Source of the DNA: Firmicutes bacterium UBA4981
GTDB lineage: Bacteria > Bacillota > SHA-98 > UBA4971
Assembly (NCBI GenBank): GCA_002398515.1
Contig: DGZL01000063.1
Span: forward strand, 10,691 to 16,585
Reading direction: 5' to 3'
DNA length: 5,895 bases
Shown here: one piece after another, positions 1-5,895 of the stretch
Layout of the letters: the number at the start of each line of letters is the position of its first letter
Numbering within the stretch: position 1 is the first letter of the stretch
Program-made: the position numbers and the translations under genes
The notes under the pieces: generated by a model
The model's input: the letters and a program-made list of their open reading frames with translations, nothing else
Databases searched by the model: none
Told to the model about the DNA's origin: nothing

Positions 1-1215
1 TCCCTGACTCCGCGTGTTGAGGCTTGGGATAAGTTCAAACAATATATCATGGCGGGGCCAAAGGAAAGTGAGACAGTCAATATCGAGGATGCAGTCAGCC
101 GTATCTTAGCTCGGGATATTGTATCCCCTGTAGACTTGCCCGGGTTTGCCAGGTCCACGAAGGACGGCTACGCAGTCCCGGCTTCTTCCACCTTCGGCGC
201 AAGCCAAGGGCTCCCTGCGCTTCTTACCTTGAAAGGCAGAATCAGCATGGGTGAGCGCGCAAAGGTGTCGTTAGGCTCTCATGAGTGCGCAGCCATAGCT
301 ACAGGAGGCATGATGCCTGAAGGCGCAGATGCAGTAGTCATGGTAGAGATGTGCGAGGTAATGGATGATGAGACGATTGCGGTGACTCATTCCGTGGCGC
401 CGGGTGAAAACGTTGTGGGCGCAAAAGAAGATATCCCTTCCGGGGCATTGATACTTCCACAGGGGCGCAGGTTGCGGCCGTCTGATATCGCAGCTTTGGC
501 AGCTATGGGAGTTGCTGAGGTTAAAGTCGCCGTAGGACCGAACGTTGCCGTTGTTTCCACCGGAGATGAACTTGTGGGTATTTCGGAAGCTCCTCTCCCG
601 GGACAGATTCGGGATATGAATGCCTACGCGCTCTACAGCGCGATTAAGGCTATAGGCGGGAGGCCGAAATTGTGGGGTATAGTGAGAGATGAATATGCTG
701 CAATGCAAGAACTCCTTGCGAAAGCCCATGGGGAATCAGACATGGTCATCGTGTCCGGAGGGAGTTCCATAGGTGAACGGGATTTTACGAGGCAAGCTAT
801 TCAAGCCTTAGGTGACCCGGGTGTCCTTGTTCACGGTGTGGCAATCAAGCCAGGGAAACCTACTATCCTTGCTGTGGCCGGAGGCAAGCCTGTGTTCGGC
901 TTACCCGGCCATCCTATGTCCTGTTTGGTTGTGTTCAGTCTCTTTGTGGCCCCTGCAATCGCCGGGTGGATGGGGACAACTCTCGACAGGCGAGAGACAG
1001 GAGCCAGGCTTGGCGCGAATGTGCCGTCCATAGCAGGACGGGAGGACTATGTCAGCGTCAAGCTTCGCAGAGAGGACGGGGAAGTTTGGGCAGACCCGGT
1101 ATTCAGTAAGTCTGCCGCAATTTCCGGGCTCGTTTACGCTGACGGGGTAATGAGGATTCCTATGGAAGCTGAAGGTGTGGAATTTGGCGAGAGGATCATC
1201 GTGACATTATTTTAA
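1..1215 (+). CDS. moeA: Molybdopterin molybdotransferase MoeA, 5' end cut by window edge
   Basis: MoeA inserts molybdate or tungstate into adenylated molybdopterin in the cytosol, the last step of basic cofactor synthesis. The frame is open from base 1. Codons before the ATG at 49 read SLTPRVEAWDKFKQYI, which resembles the usual MoeA N-terminal helix, and no ribosome binding site precedes that ATG, so the true start lies upstream of the window. About 404 residues are visible, close to a full MoeA. Counting from the ATG at 49: KDGYAV at 38-43 (equivalent to MDGYA), ATGGMMPEGADAVV at 84-97, EDI at 127-129, TGDEL at 171-175, SGGSSIGERDF at 236-246, HGVAIKPGKPTI at 262-273, GLPGHPMS at 284-291, and C-terminal domain IV from about 325. 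The acidic residues of the active-site motifs are kept. GGSS replaces the classical TTGG, and His replaces Asn in GLPGNP. It is followed by a second MoeA, so its metal preference is open. Confidence 0.93.
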   Translation, partial: SLTPRVEAWDKFKQYIMAGPKESETVNIEDAVSRILARDIVSPVDLPGFARSTKDGYAVPASSTFGASQGLPALLTLKGRISMGERAKVSLGSHECAAIATGGMMPEGADAVVMVEMCEVMDDETIAVTHSVAPGENVVGAKEDIPSGALILPQGRRLRPSDIAALAAMGVAEVKVAVGPNVAVVSTGDELVGISEAPLPGQIRDMNAYALYSAIKAIGGRPKLWGIVRDEYAAMQELLAKAHGESDMVIVSGGSSIGERDFTRQAIQALGDPGVLVHGVAIKPGKPTILAVAGGKPVFGLPGHPMSCLVVFSLFVAPAIAGWMGTTLDRRETGARLGANVPSIAGREDYVSVKLRREDGEVWADPVFSKSAAISGLVYADGVMRIPMEAEGVEFGERIIVTLF

Positions 1216-1235
1216 TGCCGGGAGCTCAGGTAGTT

Positions 1236-1245
1236 GGAGTGAGGG
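1236..1245 (+). promoter_or_regulatory. Ribosome binding site deciding the TTG start of the second moeA
   Basis: GGAGTGAGGG lies in the 39-base gap after the first moeA, and its GAGGG core ends 9 bases before the TTG at 1255. No in-frame ATG is near, and the residues after the TTG (KKRDVYLRGIPL) resemble the usual start of MoeA-PBP proteins. This supports TTG as the start. No terminator or promoter is visible in this gap, so the two moeA genes are probably co-transcribed. Confidence 0.7.
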
Positions 1246-1254
1246 ATTAGAAGG

Positions 1255-3183
1255 TTGAAGAAACGTGATGTCTACTTAAGAGGGATACCACTTCAAGAGG
1301 CCTCGGACAGGTTTTTTGGTGGATTGGTAAATCACGGACGGGAGCTTGGAATGGAAGGCGAGCCGGTTCCGGTGGATGTAGGGGCTCTTTTTCGGATAAC
1401 TGCTGAACCTGTGTTTGCCAGGCTGTCACAACCTGCGTACCACTCATGCGCAATGGATGGGATTGCCACCCGCTCACATGCAACCTTTGGGGCGAGCGAG
1501 ACCAGTCCTCGCAGGCTTCGGCTGGGAGAAGACGCAGTGTTTGTGGACACAGGAGACCCGTTGCCTAAAGGGTTTGATTCAGTGATCATGGTGGAAGACT
1601 TGGTGGAGACTACGCCGGATGAAGTCACGATAATCGCGCCTTCCAAGCCGTGGCAGCATGTTCGGACTGTAGGAGAAGATATTGTTGCTACAGAGCTGGT
1701 CCTGCCTGAGAATCATAGGATTGGCGCATTTGATCTTGGCGCTTTGTTAGCTGCAGGCGTAACTCAGGTGATAGTCCGTAGGAAGCCAAAGGTTGTGATA
1801 ATTCCCACAGGCGATGAGCTGATTCCTCCGGGCGCCACACCGGAAACAGGAGACATTATTGAATTTAACTCAAGGCTCATCGGAGGACTGGTCCAAGAGT
1901 GGGGTGGGGAGCCTGTCTTTTGGGACATCGTGCCTGATGAACTTGAGGCTTTGACTGAGGCTGTGCGCAAGGCTTCTCTTTTGGCTGACGTCATTGTGGT
2001 AAATGCAGGCTCATCTGCAGGGAGCGAGGACTATACAGCCGATATTGTGAAATCCTTAGGTGAACTCTTCGTGCACGGGGTGGCAATCAAACCCGGGAAA
2101 CCGACAATTCTCGGGATCGTAGACGGCAAACCGTTCCTCGGGGTTCCGGGATATCCGGTTTCCGCTGCTTTATCCTGTGAGCTGTTTCTCCTTCCTCTTC
2201 TAGCCAAGATGTTAGGGCAAACAGTTAAGGACAGGGCAACTGTAAACGCAATCTCTGCTCGGAGGATCGTCTCTGTGCCCGGTATGGATGAATTCGTCAG
2301 GGTCAAGGTAGGCAAGGTCAGTGGTAGGTACGTAGCCTCTCCTCTTGCCAGAGGAGCAGGCGCAATAATGTCACTTGTGAGGGCAGACGGATATATAGAG
2401 ATCCCCGGTTCGTCTCAAGGGATTTTGGAATCATCAGAAGTTACCGTAAACCTGCTGAGAGATGTGGAAGAGATAGATAACGCAATCGTCGCCATTGGCA
2501 GCCATGATCTGGCTTTGGATCTTTTGGGAAGCCTCTTGGCCGGCGAATATCCAGGTGTGAACCTGTCTTCTACACACGTCGGAAGCATGGGCGGGATAAT
2601 GGCCATGCGAAGGGGAGAGGCCCATATTGCAGGTATTCATCTGCTGGATGAGGAGACCGGAGAATATAACGTGCCTTACGTAAAACGATACCTTGATTCT
2701 AAAGACTATGCCCTTCTCAATCTTGTCTATCGTGAACAAGGCTTAATGGTACCGCCTGGGAATCCAAAGGATATTCAAGGAATTTCTGATCTTGTGAAGC
2801 CGGGCATTTCTTTTGTAAACAGACAACGCGGAGCGGGCACGAGGATTCTTCTTGATCTTGAGCTCAGGAAGCTTGGTATCGGGGAGGACAAGATCTCCGG
2901 CTATGAGCATGAGGAATACACCCACATGGGTGTCGCAGCGTCAGTTGCCAATAGTGTGGCTGATGTCGGCCTCGGCATAAGATCGGCAGCCAGGGCCCTG
3001 GGTCTAGACTTCATTCCAGTGGCCTGGGAGCGTTATGACTTACTGATGACCCGGGAGTTTTTGCATTCTTCATCAATGGACAAGTTGTTTAGCGTCATAT
3101 GGTCTCAGCAGTTCAAAGACCAAGTGTCATCCCTCGGTGGTTATGATGTGTCCGATAGCGGGGAGGTCATGTGGGAAGGATGA
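1255..3183 (+). CDS. moeA: MoeA fused to a C-terminal PBP-like (periplasmic-type ligand-binding) domain
   Basis: This 642-residue protein joins a complete MoeA (about 1-402) to a PBP-like domain of the PF12727/COG1910 type (about 405-625), an architecture known in Clostridia and archaea. MoeA motifs: CAMDGIA at 65-71 (Ile where Tyr is usual), VDTGDPLPKGFDSVIMVED at 97-115, GEDI at 140-143, PTGDEL at 184-189, NAGSSAGSEDY at 250-260, HGVAIKPGKPTI at 274-285, GVPGYPVS at 296-303. PBP motifs: GSHDLALDLL at 415-424, NRQRGAGTR at 522-530, THMGVAASVANSVADVGLGI at 556-575, and FIPVAWERYDLL at 586-597. No signal peptide or membrane segment is seen, so the binding domain is cytosolic. It may bind molybdate, tungstate or another small ligand to feed or gate metal insertion; that is inference. 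It starts at TTG behind a good ribosome binding site and overlaps moaA by four bases if moaA starts at 3180. It differs from the upstream MoeA at several motif positions, so it is a divergent paralogue rather than a recent copy. Confidence 0.93.
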   Translation: MKKRDVYLRGIPLQEASDRFFGGLVNHGRELGMEGEPVPVDVGALFRITAEPVFARLSQPAYHSCAMDGIATRSHATFGASETSPRRLRLGEDAVFVDTGDPLPKGFDSVIMVEDLVETTPDEVTIIAPSKPWQHVRTVGEDIVATELVLPENHRIGAFDLGALLAAGVTQVIVRRKPKVVIIPTGDELIPPGATPETGDIIEFNSRLIGGLVQEWGGEPVFWDIVPDELEALTEAVRKASLLADVIVVNAGSSAGSEDYTADIVKSLGELFVHGVAIKPGKPTILGIVDGKPFLGVPGYPVSAALSCELFLLPLLAKMLGQTVKDRATVNAISARRIVSVPGMDEFVRVKVGKVSGRYVASPLARGAGAIMSLVRADGYIEIPGSSQGILESSEVTVNLLRDVEEIDNAIVAIGSHDLALDLLGSLLAGEYPGVNLSSTHVGSMGGIMAMRRGEAHIAGIHLLDEETGEYNVPYVKRYLDSKDYALLNLVYREQGLMVPPGNPKDIQGISDLVKPGISFVNRQRGAGTRILLDLELRKLGIGEDKISGYEHEEYTHMGVAASVANSVADVGLGIRSAARALGLDFIPVAWERYDLLMTREFLHSSSMDKLFSVIWSQQFKDQVSSLGGYDVSDSGEVMWEG

Positions 3184-4199
3184 CCCAACTTGTGGATTCC
3201 TTCGGACGAGAAATCACATATCTTAGGGTGTCAGTTACAGACAAATGTAACTTAAGGTGTATTTACTGTATGCCGGAAGAGGGAGTAAAGCCAAAGTCTC
3301 ACTCTGACATTCTTCGCATCGAAGAATTGGCAAGAATCATTGATATCGCATCTCAACTTGGAATAACCCGTGTCAGACTGACCGGAGGTGAACCTCTGGT
3401 GAGACAGGGAATAGTGACACTTGTTTGCCTCTTGTCTGAGATCCCAGGTATTTGTGATGTGTCCATGACCACTAACGGCCTGCTATTGCCCGGCCTTGCC
3501 TTGCGCCTTCGCGAAGCGGGCCTAGATCGCGTGAACGTTTCCCTGGACACTCTCAAACCCGAGAGATTCAAGAAAATCACCAGGCGCGGAGACCTTAAGT
3601 CAGTTTTGGACGGATTGAAGGCTATAGAAGATGTGGGGCTTTCGCCTGTCAAAATTAACACAGTAGTGCTAAAAGGCGTGAACCATGACGAAGTGAAGGA
3701 TATGGCGATGCTTACCAAAAACCACCCGTGGACTGTGAGGTTTATCGAATTCATGCCTTTTTGGAATAACGGGTGGAACTTCGGTAGCAGGTATGTAGCG
3801 CCAATATCAGAAATCAGAGATGAGATAATGGCGCAAGGGGCATATCCTATTGAATCTGACGCAGGGCGAGATGAGGGGAAGGACCGAGTCGGAAGAGGTC
3901 CTGCGAATTACGTGAAGTTCCCCGGCGCCAAGGGCAGTATCGGTTTCATATCTATGAAAGATCACATATGTTCAAGCTGTAACAGAATTCGCTTGACCGC
4001 TGACGGGCTTCTCTTGCCTTGTTTACTTTCGGACATATCCGTTGATCTTAGGACTCCTCTCCGTGAAGGGACAAAGGATGACGTTATTGCAGGGCTGATA
4101 TGCAAGGCTGTGAGTTTGAAGCCTGAAAACGGTAGAGTTGCGCAAGCTATGGCTGCATGCCCAGGGGAGAATCCTTCACTGTCAAAGATCGGCGGCTGA
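3180..4199 (+). CDS. moaA: GTP 3',8-cyclase MoaA (radical SAM)
   Basis: MoaA is a radical SAM enzyme that, with MoaC, turns GTP into cyclic pyranopterin monophosphate. From the ATG at 3180 the product has 339 residues. The SAM-cluster motif CNLRCIYC (Cys 23, 27, 30) follows the typical opening DSFGREITYLRVSVTDK. TGGEP at 68-72 is the SAM-binding motif. The second iron-sulfur cluster motif CSSCNRIRLTADGLLLPC has Cys at 264, 267 and 281, with the two Arg of NRIR that contact GTP in the family. The protein ends in SKIGG, keeping the C-terminal Gly-Gly tail that MoaA needs for activity. The tail before it (KPENGRVAQA) lacks the His often seen after KPE. Start choice: ATG at 3180 gives an ATGA overlap with the upstream stop, which fits translational coupling. 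GTG at 3171 would add three residues, with GGGAGG (3161-3166) only four bases away. Either is possible. Confidence 0.96.
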   Translation: MTQLVDSFGREITYLRVSVTDKCNLRCIYCMPEEGVKPKSHSDILRIEELARIIDIASQLGITRVRLTGGEPLVRQGIVTLVCLLSEIPGICDVSMTTNGLLLPGLALRLREAGLDRVNVSLDTLKPERFKKITRRGDLKSVLDGLKAIEDVGLSPVKINTVVLKGVNHDEVKDMAMLTKNHPWTVRFIEFMPFWNNGWNFGSRYVAPISEIRDEIMAQGAYPIESDAGRDEGKDRVGRGPANYVKFPGAKGSIGFISMKDHICSSCNRIRLTADGLLLPCLLSDISVDLRTPLREGTKDDVIAGLICKAVSLKPENGRVAQAMAACPGENPSLSKIGG

Positions 4200-4223
4200 G
4201 GATGCCCAGGCATGATGCGATTT

Positions 4224-4253
4224 GTGGCGTCATTGATTTGCCACGCTTTTCTT
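4224..4253 (+). terminator. Weak rho-independent terminator-like hairpin after moaA
   Basis: GTGGC (4224-4228) pairs with GCCAC (4240-4244) across an 11-base loop, and the sequence GCTTTTCTT follows. The stem is only five pairs and the loop is large, so it would at most be a partial terminator or attenuator 25 bases after the moaA stop. It could equally be chance. Confidence 0.22.
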
Positions 4254-4258
4254 GGTAG

Positions 4259-4380
4259 TGTCAGGTGGCAGGTGTTGCGTTCGGGGGACAGCGCGCTTGC
4301 GGCGCGCCTCGTTCGAATTTGGCGCACAGGTCTGCCAAATTCTCGACGCACCCCTCACGCAAGCACCGGTCACCCGGACA
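4259..4380. repeat. Folded 122-base element: imperfect terminal inverted repeats enclosing two hairpins
   Basis: The left arm pairs with the right arm in five blocks: TGTC (4259-4262) with GACA (4377-4380), GGTG (4264-4267) with CACC (4371-4374), GGTG (4271-4274) with CACC (4364-4367), TTGCGT (4275-4280) with ACGCAA (4357-4362), and GGGG (4283-4286) with CCCC (4351-4354). That is 22 pairs with small internal loops and one bulged G. Inside are two perfect hairpins: GCGCGC-TTGCG-GCGCGC (4291-4307), and GAATTTGGC (4315-4323) with GCCAAATTC (4334-4342) around a 10-base loop, perhaps extended by CGT (4310-4312) with ACG (4346-4348). Overall it is a three-way junction with about 37-40 pairs in 122 bases. 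The ends read TGTC...GACA, a style seen at ends of DDE-type transposable elements, but no clear target duplication flanks it (GGTAG on the left, AGGTC on the right). It could be a MITE or foldback repeat, or a structured RNA acting inside the operon. I do not recognise it as a known family. Confidence 0.65.
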
Positions 4381-4450
4381 AGGTCGTTTTGAAGAAGACA
4401 GGATGATGTGCCCGAGAGTTGGGCCCATTTGCACTAACCAACTTATACAC

Positions 4451-4458
4451 AGGAGGAG
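4451..4458 (+). promoter_or_regulatory. Ribosome binding site deciding the GTG start of moaC
   Basis: AGGAGGAG is a near-perfect Shine-Dalgarno sequence ending 7 bases before the GTG at 4466. It rules out the upstream in-frame GTG at 4265 as the main start, because that one would add 67 non-MoaC residues read through the folded element. The site is about 70 bases past that element, so the fold does not itself cover it. Confidence 0.85.
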
Positions 4459-4465
4459 TACATAC

Positions 4466-4987
4466 GTGAAACCGGAAAAACCAGGCGAAGGTCTCACCCA
4501 TCTTGATGAATCCGGTAACGCAAGAATGGTGGATGTCTCTTTGAAATCTGACACCCAACGTTTGGCAGTGGCCAGGTGCAGGGTGTCCATGTCCGGGTCT
4601 ACCCTTAGCATGATTAAGAGCGGTGCAGGCCCAAAGGGCGAGGTTTTCGGGACAGCAAGGATTGCTGCTATCATGGCTTGTAAGAAGACCCCGGACCTGA
4701 TTCCCATGTGCCATGCTATTCCGGTTACAGGGATAGACGTGGCATTTGGGACAGATGATGAACGCGGTATCGTCGAGGTTCAGGTTACCGTGAAAACAGT
4801 GGGGAAGACCGGCGCAGAGATGGAGGCTCTCGCCGGAGCTGCGGTTGCAGCCCTTACCATATACGATATGTGCAAGGCAGTGGACAAGTCCATGACCATC
4901 ACTGATTTGAGGTTAGTTCGGAAGGCCGGCGGAAAAAGCGGGGAATTTGCCCGGCCGGGGGAGGAGCAAGAACAGTGGGACATGTAA
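4466..4987 (+). CDS. moaC: Cyclic pyranopterin monophosphate synthase MoaC
   Basis: MoaC rearranges the MoaA product, 3',8-cyclo-dihydro-GTP, into cyclic pyranopterin monophosphate. The 173-residue protein is slightly longer than the usual 160 or so. It shows HLDESGNARMVDVS at 12-25, GPKGEVFGTARIA at 55-67, LIPMCHAIPVTGIDV at 78-92 with the conserved Cys-His pair (82-83), GKTGAEMEALAGAAVAALTIYD over 113-134, MCKAVDK at 135-141 with the catalytic-type Lys137, and GGKSGEF at 155-161. All the expected active-site segments are present. The start is GTG at 4466. The extra length is a short Pro/Glu-containing N-terminus and an acidic C-terminal tail (ARPGEEQEQWDM), part of which shares bases with the start of the next gene. 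It is separated from its pathway partner moaA by the folded element, yet remains on the same strand and is probably in the same transcript. Confidence 0.96.
   Translation: MKPEKPGEGLTHLDESGNARMVDVSLKSDTQRLAVARCRVSMSGSTLSMIKSGAGPKGEVFGTARIAAIMACKKTPDLIPMCHAIPVTGIDVAFGTDDERGIVEVQVTVKTVGKTGAEMEALAGAAVAALTIYDMCKAVDKSMTITDLRLVRKAGGKSGEFARPGEEQEQWDM
4957..4966 (+). promoter_or_regulatory. Ribosome binding site of the MOSC-MogA gene, inside the end of moaC
   Basis: GGGGGAGGAG lies within the last codons of moaC and ends 8 bases before GTG at 4975. It supports that start and a 13-base overlap with moaC, which suggests linked translation of the two genes. Confidence 0.75.
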
Positions 4988-5886
4988 CAGAAGGCATAGT
5001 CATAGCAGTCTGCGTCAGCAAGGAAAAAGGCACAATAAAACATGATGTGGGTAAGGCTACAATCGTGGACGGGTACGGCCTGAAAGATGATGCTCACGGA
5101 GGCCCTTGGCATAGACAAGTGAGTCTTCTATCTGAAGCGAGCATACAGAAAATGGCGGACAAAGGCCTCAAAGTATTCCCCGGGATCTTTGCTGAGAACA
5201 TTACCGTCCGCGGAATTGATTTGCCTAAACTACCTGTGGGTATTTGGTTAAGGATAGGCGAAGAAGTTGTCCTTGAGGTAACTCAAATAGGCAAGGAATG
5301 TCACACGGGGTGTGCCGTATTTCAGCAAGTCGGACAGTGCGTTATGCCGAAGGAAGGCATATTCGCCAAGGTAATCAGGGGAGGAGAAGTCAAGCGAGGC
5401 GATGCGGTGAGAGTAGGCTTTCCTGTACGTTCCGCCATTTTGACGATAAGTGACTCTGGTTTCCGTGGCGAAAGGACTGACGTGAGCGGTGACGTCATCG
5501 AGGAGAAGGTTAGATCCATAGGCACGGTAATAGCCAGGGAGATTGTGCCTGATGATTACGACAAGATAGTTGGTGAGCTGAAACGTATGGCAGACGATCT
5601 CGATGCAGATCTTATCCTCACCACAGGTGGAACAGGCCTCGGTCCGCGTGACGTAACTCCTGAAGCCACAGAAGCGGTTATCGACAAGCCGGCGCCTGGG
5701 ATTCCTCTTGCAATGCTTCAACGAGGCCTTGCAAAAACCCCCCATGCAATGCTCAGTAGGGCGACCGCGGGAATAAGAGGCAAAACTCTCATTGTTAACC
5801 TTCCCGGGAGCCCGAAAGCAGTGAAAGAAGGCCTTGATTCGATTCTTTTCGCCCTTCCCCATGCGGTTGAAGTGATCCGCGGTTAG
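4975..5886 (+). CDS. MOSC domain - MogA/MoaB (molybdopterin adenylyltransferase) fusion
   Basis: This 303-residue protein has an N-terminal MOSC domain (about 5-147) and a C-terminal MogA/MoaB domain (about 151-303). MOSC domains bind the cofactor or handle its sulfur; the clostridial type is shown by GYGLKDDAHGGPWHRQVSLLS (33-53, with His41 and His46), PGIFAENITVRGIDL (69-83) and TQIGKECHTGCAVFQQVG (103-120), which carries candidate active Cys109 and Cys113. The MogA half has AILTISDSGFRGERTDVSG (154-172), TTGGTGLGPRDVTPEAT (216-232) and IVNLPGSPKAVKE (273-285), the motifs for binding molybdopterin and ATP and forming adenylyl-molybdopterin, the substrate of MoeA. Both halves look intact, with about three residues between them. 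It is cytosolic, with no signal or membrane segment. The start is GTG at 4975. Joining the adenylation step to a cofactor-handling domain suggests hand-over of an unstable intermediate or coupling of synthesis to delivery; that is inference. Such fusions are known in Bacillota. Confidence 0.93.
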   Translation: MGHVTEGIVIAVCVSKEKGTIKHDVGKATIVDGYGLKDDAHGGPWHRQVSLLSEASIQKMADKGLKVFPGIFAENITVRGIDLPKLPVGIWLRIGEEVVLEVTQIGKECHTGCAVFQQVGQCVMPKEGIFAKVIRGGEVKRGDAVRVGFPVRSAILTISDSGFRGERTDVSGDVIEEKVRSIGTVIAREIVPDDYDKIVGELKRMADDLDADLILTTGGTGLGPRDVTPEATEAVIDKPAPGIPLAMLQRGLAKTPHAMLSRATAGIRGKTLIVNLPGSPKAVKEGLDSILFALPHAVEVIRG

Positions 5887-5895
5887 GAATACTAC

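Larger units (their letters stand above)
4200..4465 (+). other. 266-base intergenic gap between moaA and moaC
   Basis: This is the only long non-coding stretch; the other junctions are 39 bases or overlaps. From left to right it holds a weak terminator-like hairpin (4224-4253), the folded element at 4259-4380, a small four-pair hairpin (GCCC 4410-4413 with GGGC 4421-4424), and the moaC ribosome binding site. A poor sigma-A-like promoter could be drawn (TTGATT at 4233, TAGTGT at 4256, 17-base spacer), but its -10 matches at only three of six positions and I do not call it. The moaC frame is open from 4265, but the translation before 4466 (Arg/Pro/Ser-rich) does not resemble MoaC. Confidence 0.8.

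Noticed and set aside
4157..4210. Direct repeat ATGCCCAGG at 4157-4165 and 4202-4210
   Set aside because: It is nine bases, with one copy inside the moaA coding end, and it does not flank the folded element. It is most simply chance.
4271..4367. tRNA-like segment, because GTTCGAATT resembles a T loop
   Set aside because: The flanking bases do not form a five-pair T stem, there is no proper acceptor or anticodon arm, and the bases belong to the hairpin at 4315-4342.
4212..4406. 64-codon + strand open frame in the moaA-moaC gap
   Set aside because: It runs through the folded element, has no convincing ribosome binding site, is Arg-rich, and resembles no known small protein.
4408..4434. Small hairpin GCCC/GGGC as a terminator before moaC
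   Set aside because: It has only four pairs and no T-run after it, so it is too weak to call.
4419..4448. Promoter TTGGGC - 18 bases - TTATAC just before moaC
   Set aside because: Transcription would begin at about the ribosome binding site, leaving no leader, and the -35 match is poor.
4265..4465. N-terminal extension of MoaC by 67 residues
   Set aside because: The frame is open, but the translation is unlike MoaC, and the AGGAGGAG site before GTG 4466 marks a much better start at the expected protein length.
5248..5862. 204-residue open frame on the - strand opposite the MOSC-MogA gene
   Set aside because: It lies wholly inside a well-supported gene on the other strand, shows no recognisable domain, and has a Cys/Arg/His-rich composition typical of a shadow frame.

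Overview
The window is a molybdenum (or tungsten) cofactor biosynthesis operon, all on the + strand. It carries five genes: a MoeA cut by the left edge, a second MoeA fused to a periplasmic-binding-protein-like (PBP) domain, MoaA, MoaC, and a MOSC-MogA fusion. The set looks like that of an anaerobic Bacillota (Clostridia or a related deep class). The reasons are strong AGGAGG-type ribosome binding sites, frequent TTG/GTG starts, common AGG/AGA arginine codons with moderate GC, and the MoeA-PBP and MOSC-MogA fusions. This assignment is inference; MoeA-PBP fusions also occur in archaea.

Layout: bases 1-1215 encode MoeA 1, with no in-frame stop back to base 1. A 39-base gap with a ribosome binding site leads to the TTG start of the MoeA-PBP fusion (1255-3183). 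moaA (3180-4199) overlaps it by four bases (ATGA). A 266-base gap then breaks the otherwise tight packing. It contains a strongly folded 122-base element (4259-4380) with imperfect terminal inverted repeats enclosing two hairpins. moaC follows (4466-4987) behind an excellent ribosome binding site and overlaps the MOSC-MogA gene (4975-5886) by 13 bases. Nine bases remain after that.

Pathway: MoaA and MoaC convert GTP to cyclic pyranopterin monophosphate. MoaD/MoaE, which would make molybdopterin from it, are not in the window. The MogA domain adenylates molybdopterin, and a MoeA inserts the metal oxyanion. The PBP domain of the second MoeA may help bind or sense a small ligand such as the oxyanion, and the MOSC domain probably handles the cofactor or its sulfur after synthesis. 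Two different MoeA proteins side by side suggest a division of labour, possibly molybdate versus tungstate, but nothing here settles that.

The enzymes belong to known families. The least explained part is the folded element between moaA and moaC, which could be a small foldback or MITE-like repeat or a structured intra-operon RNA.
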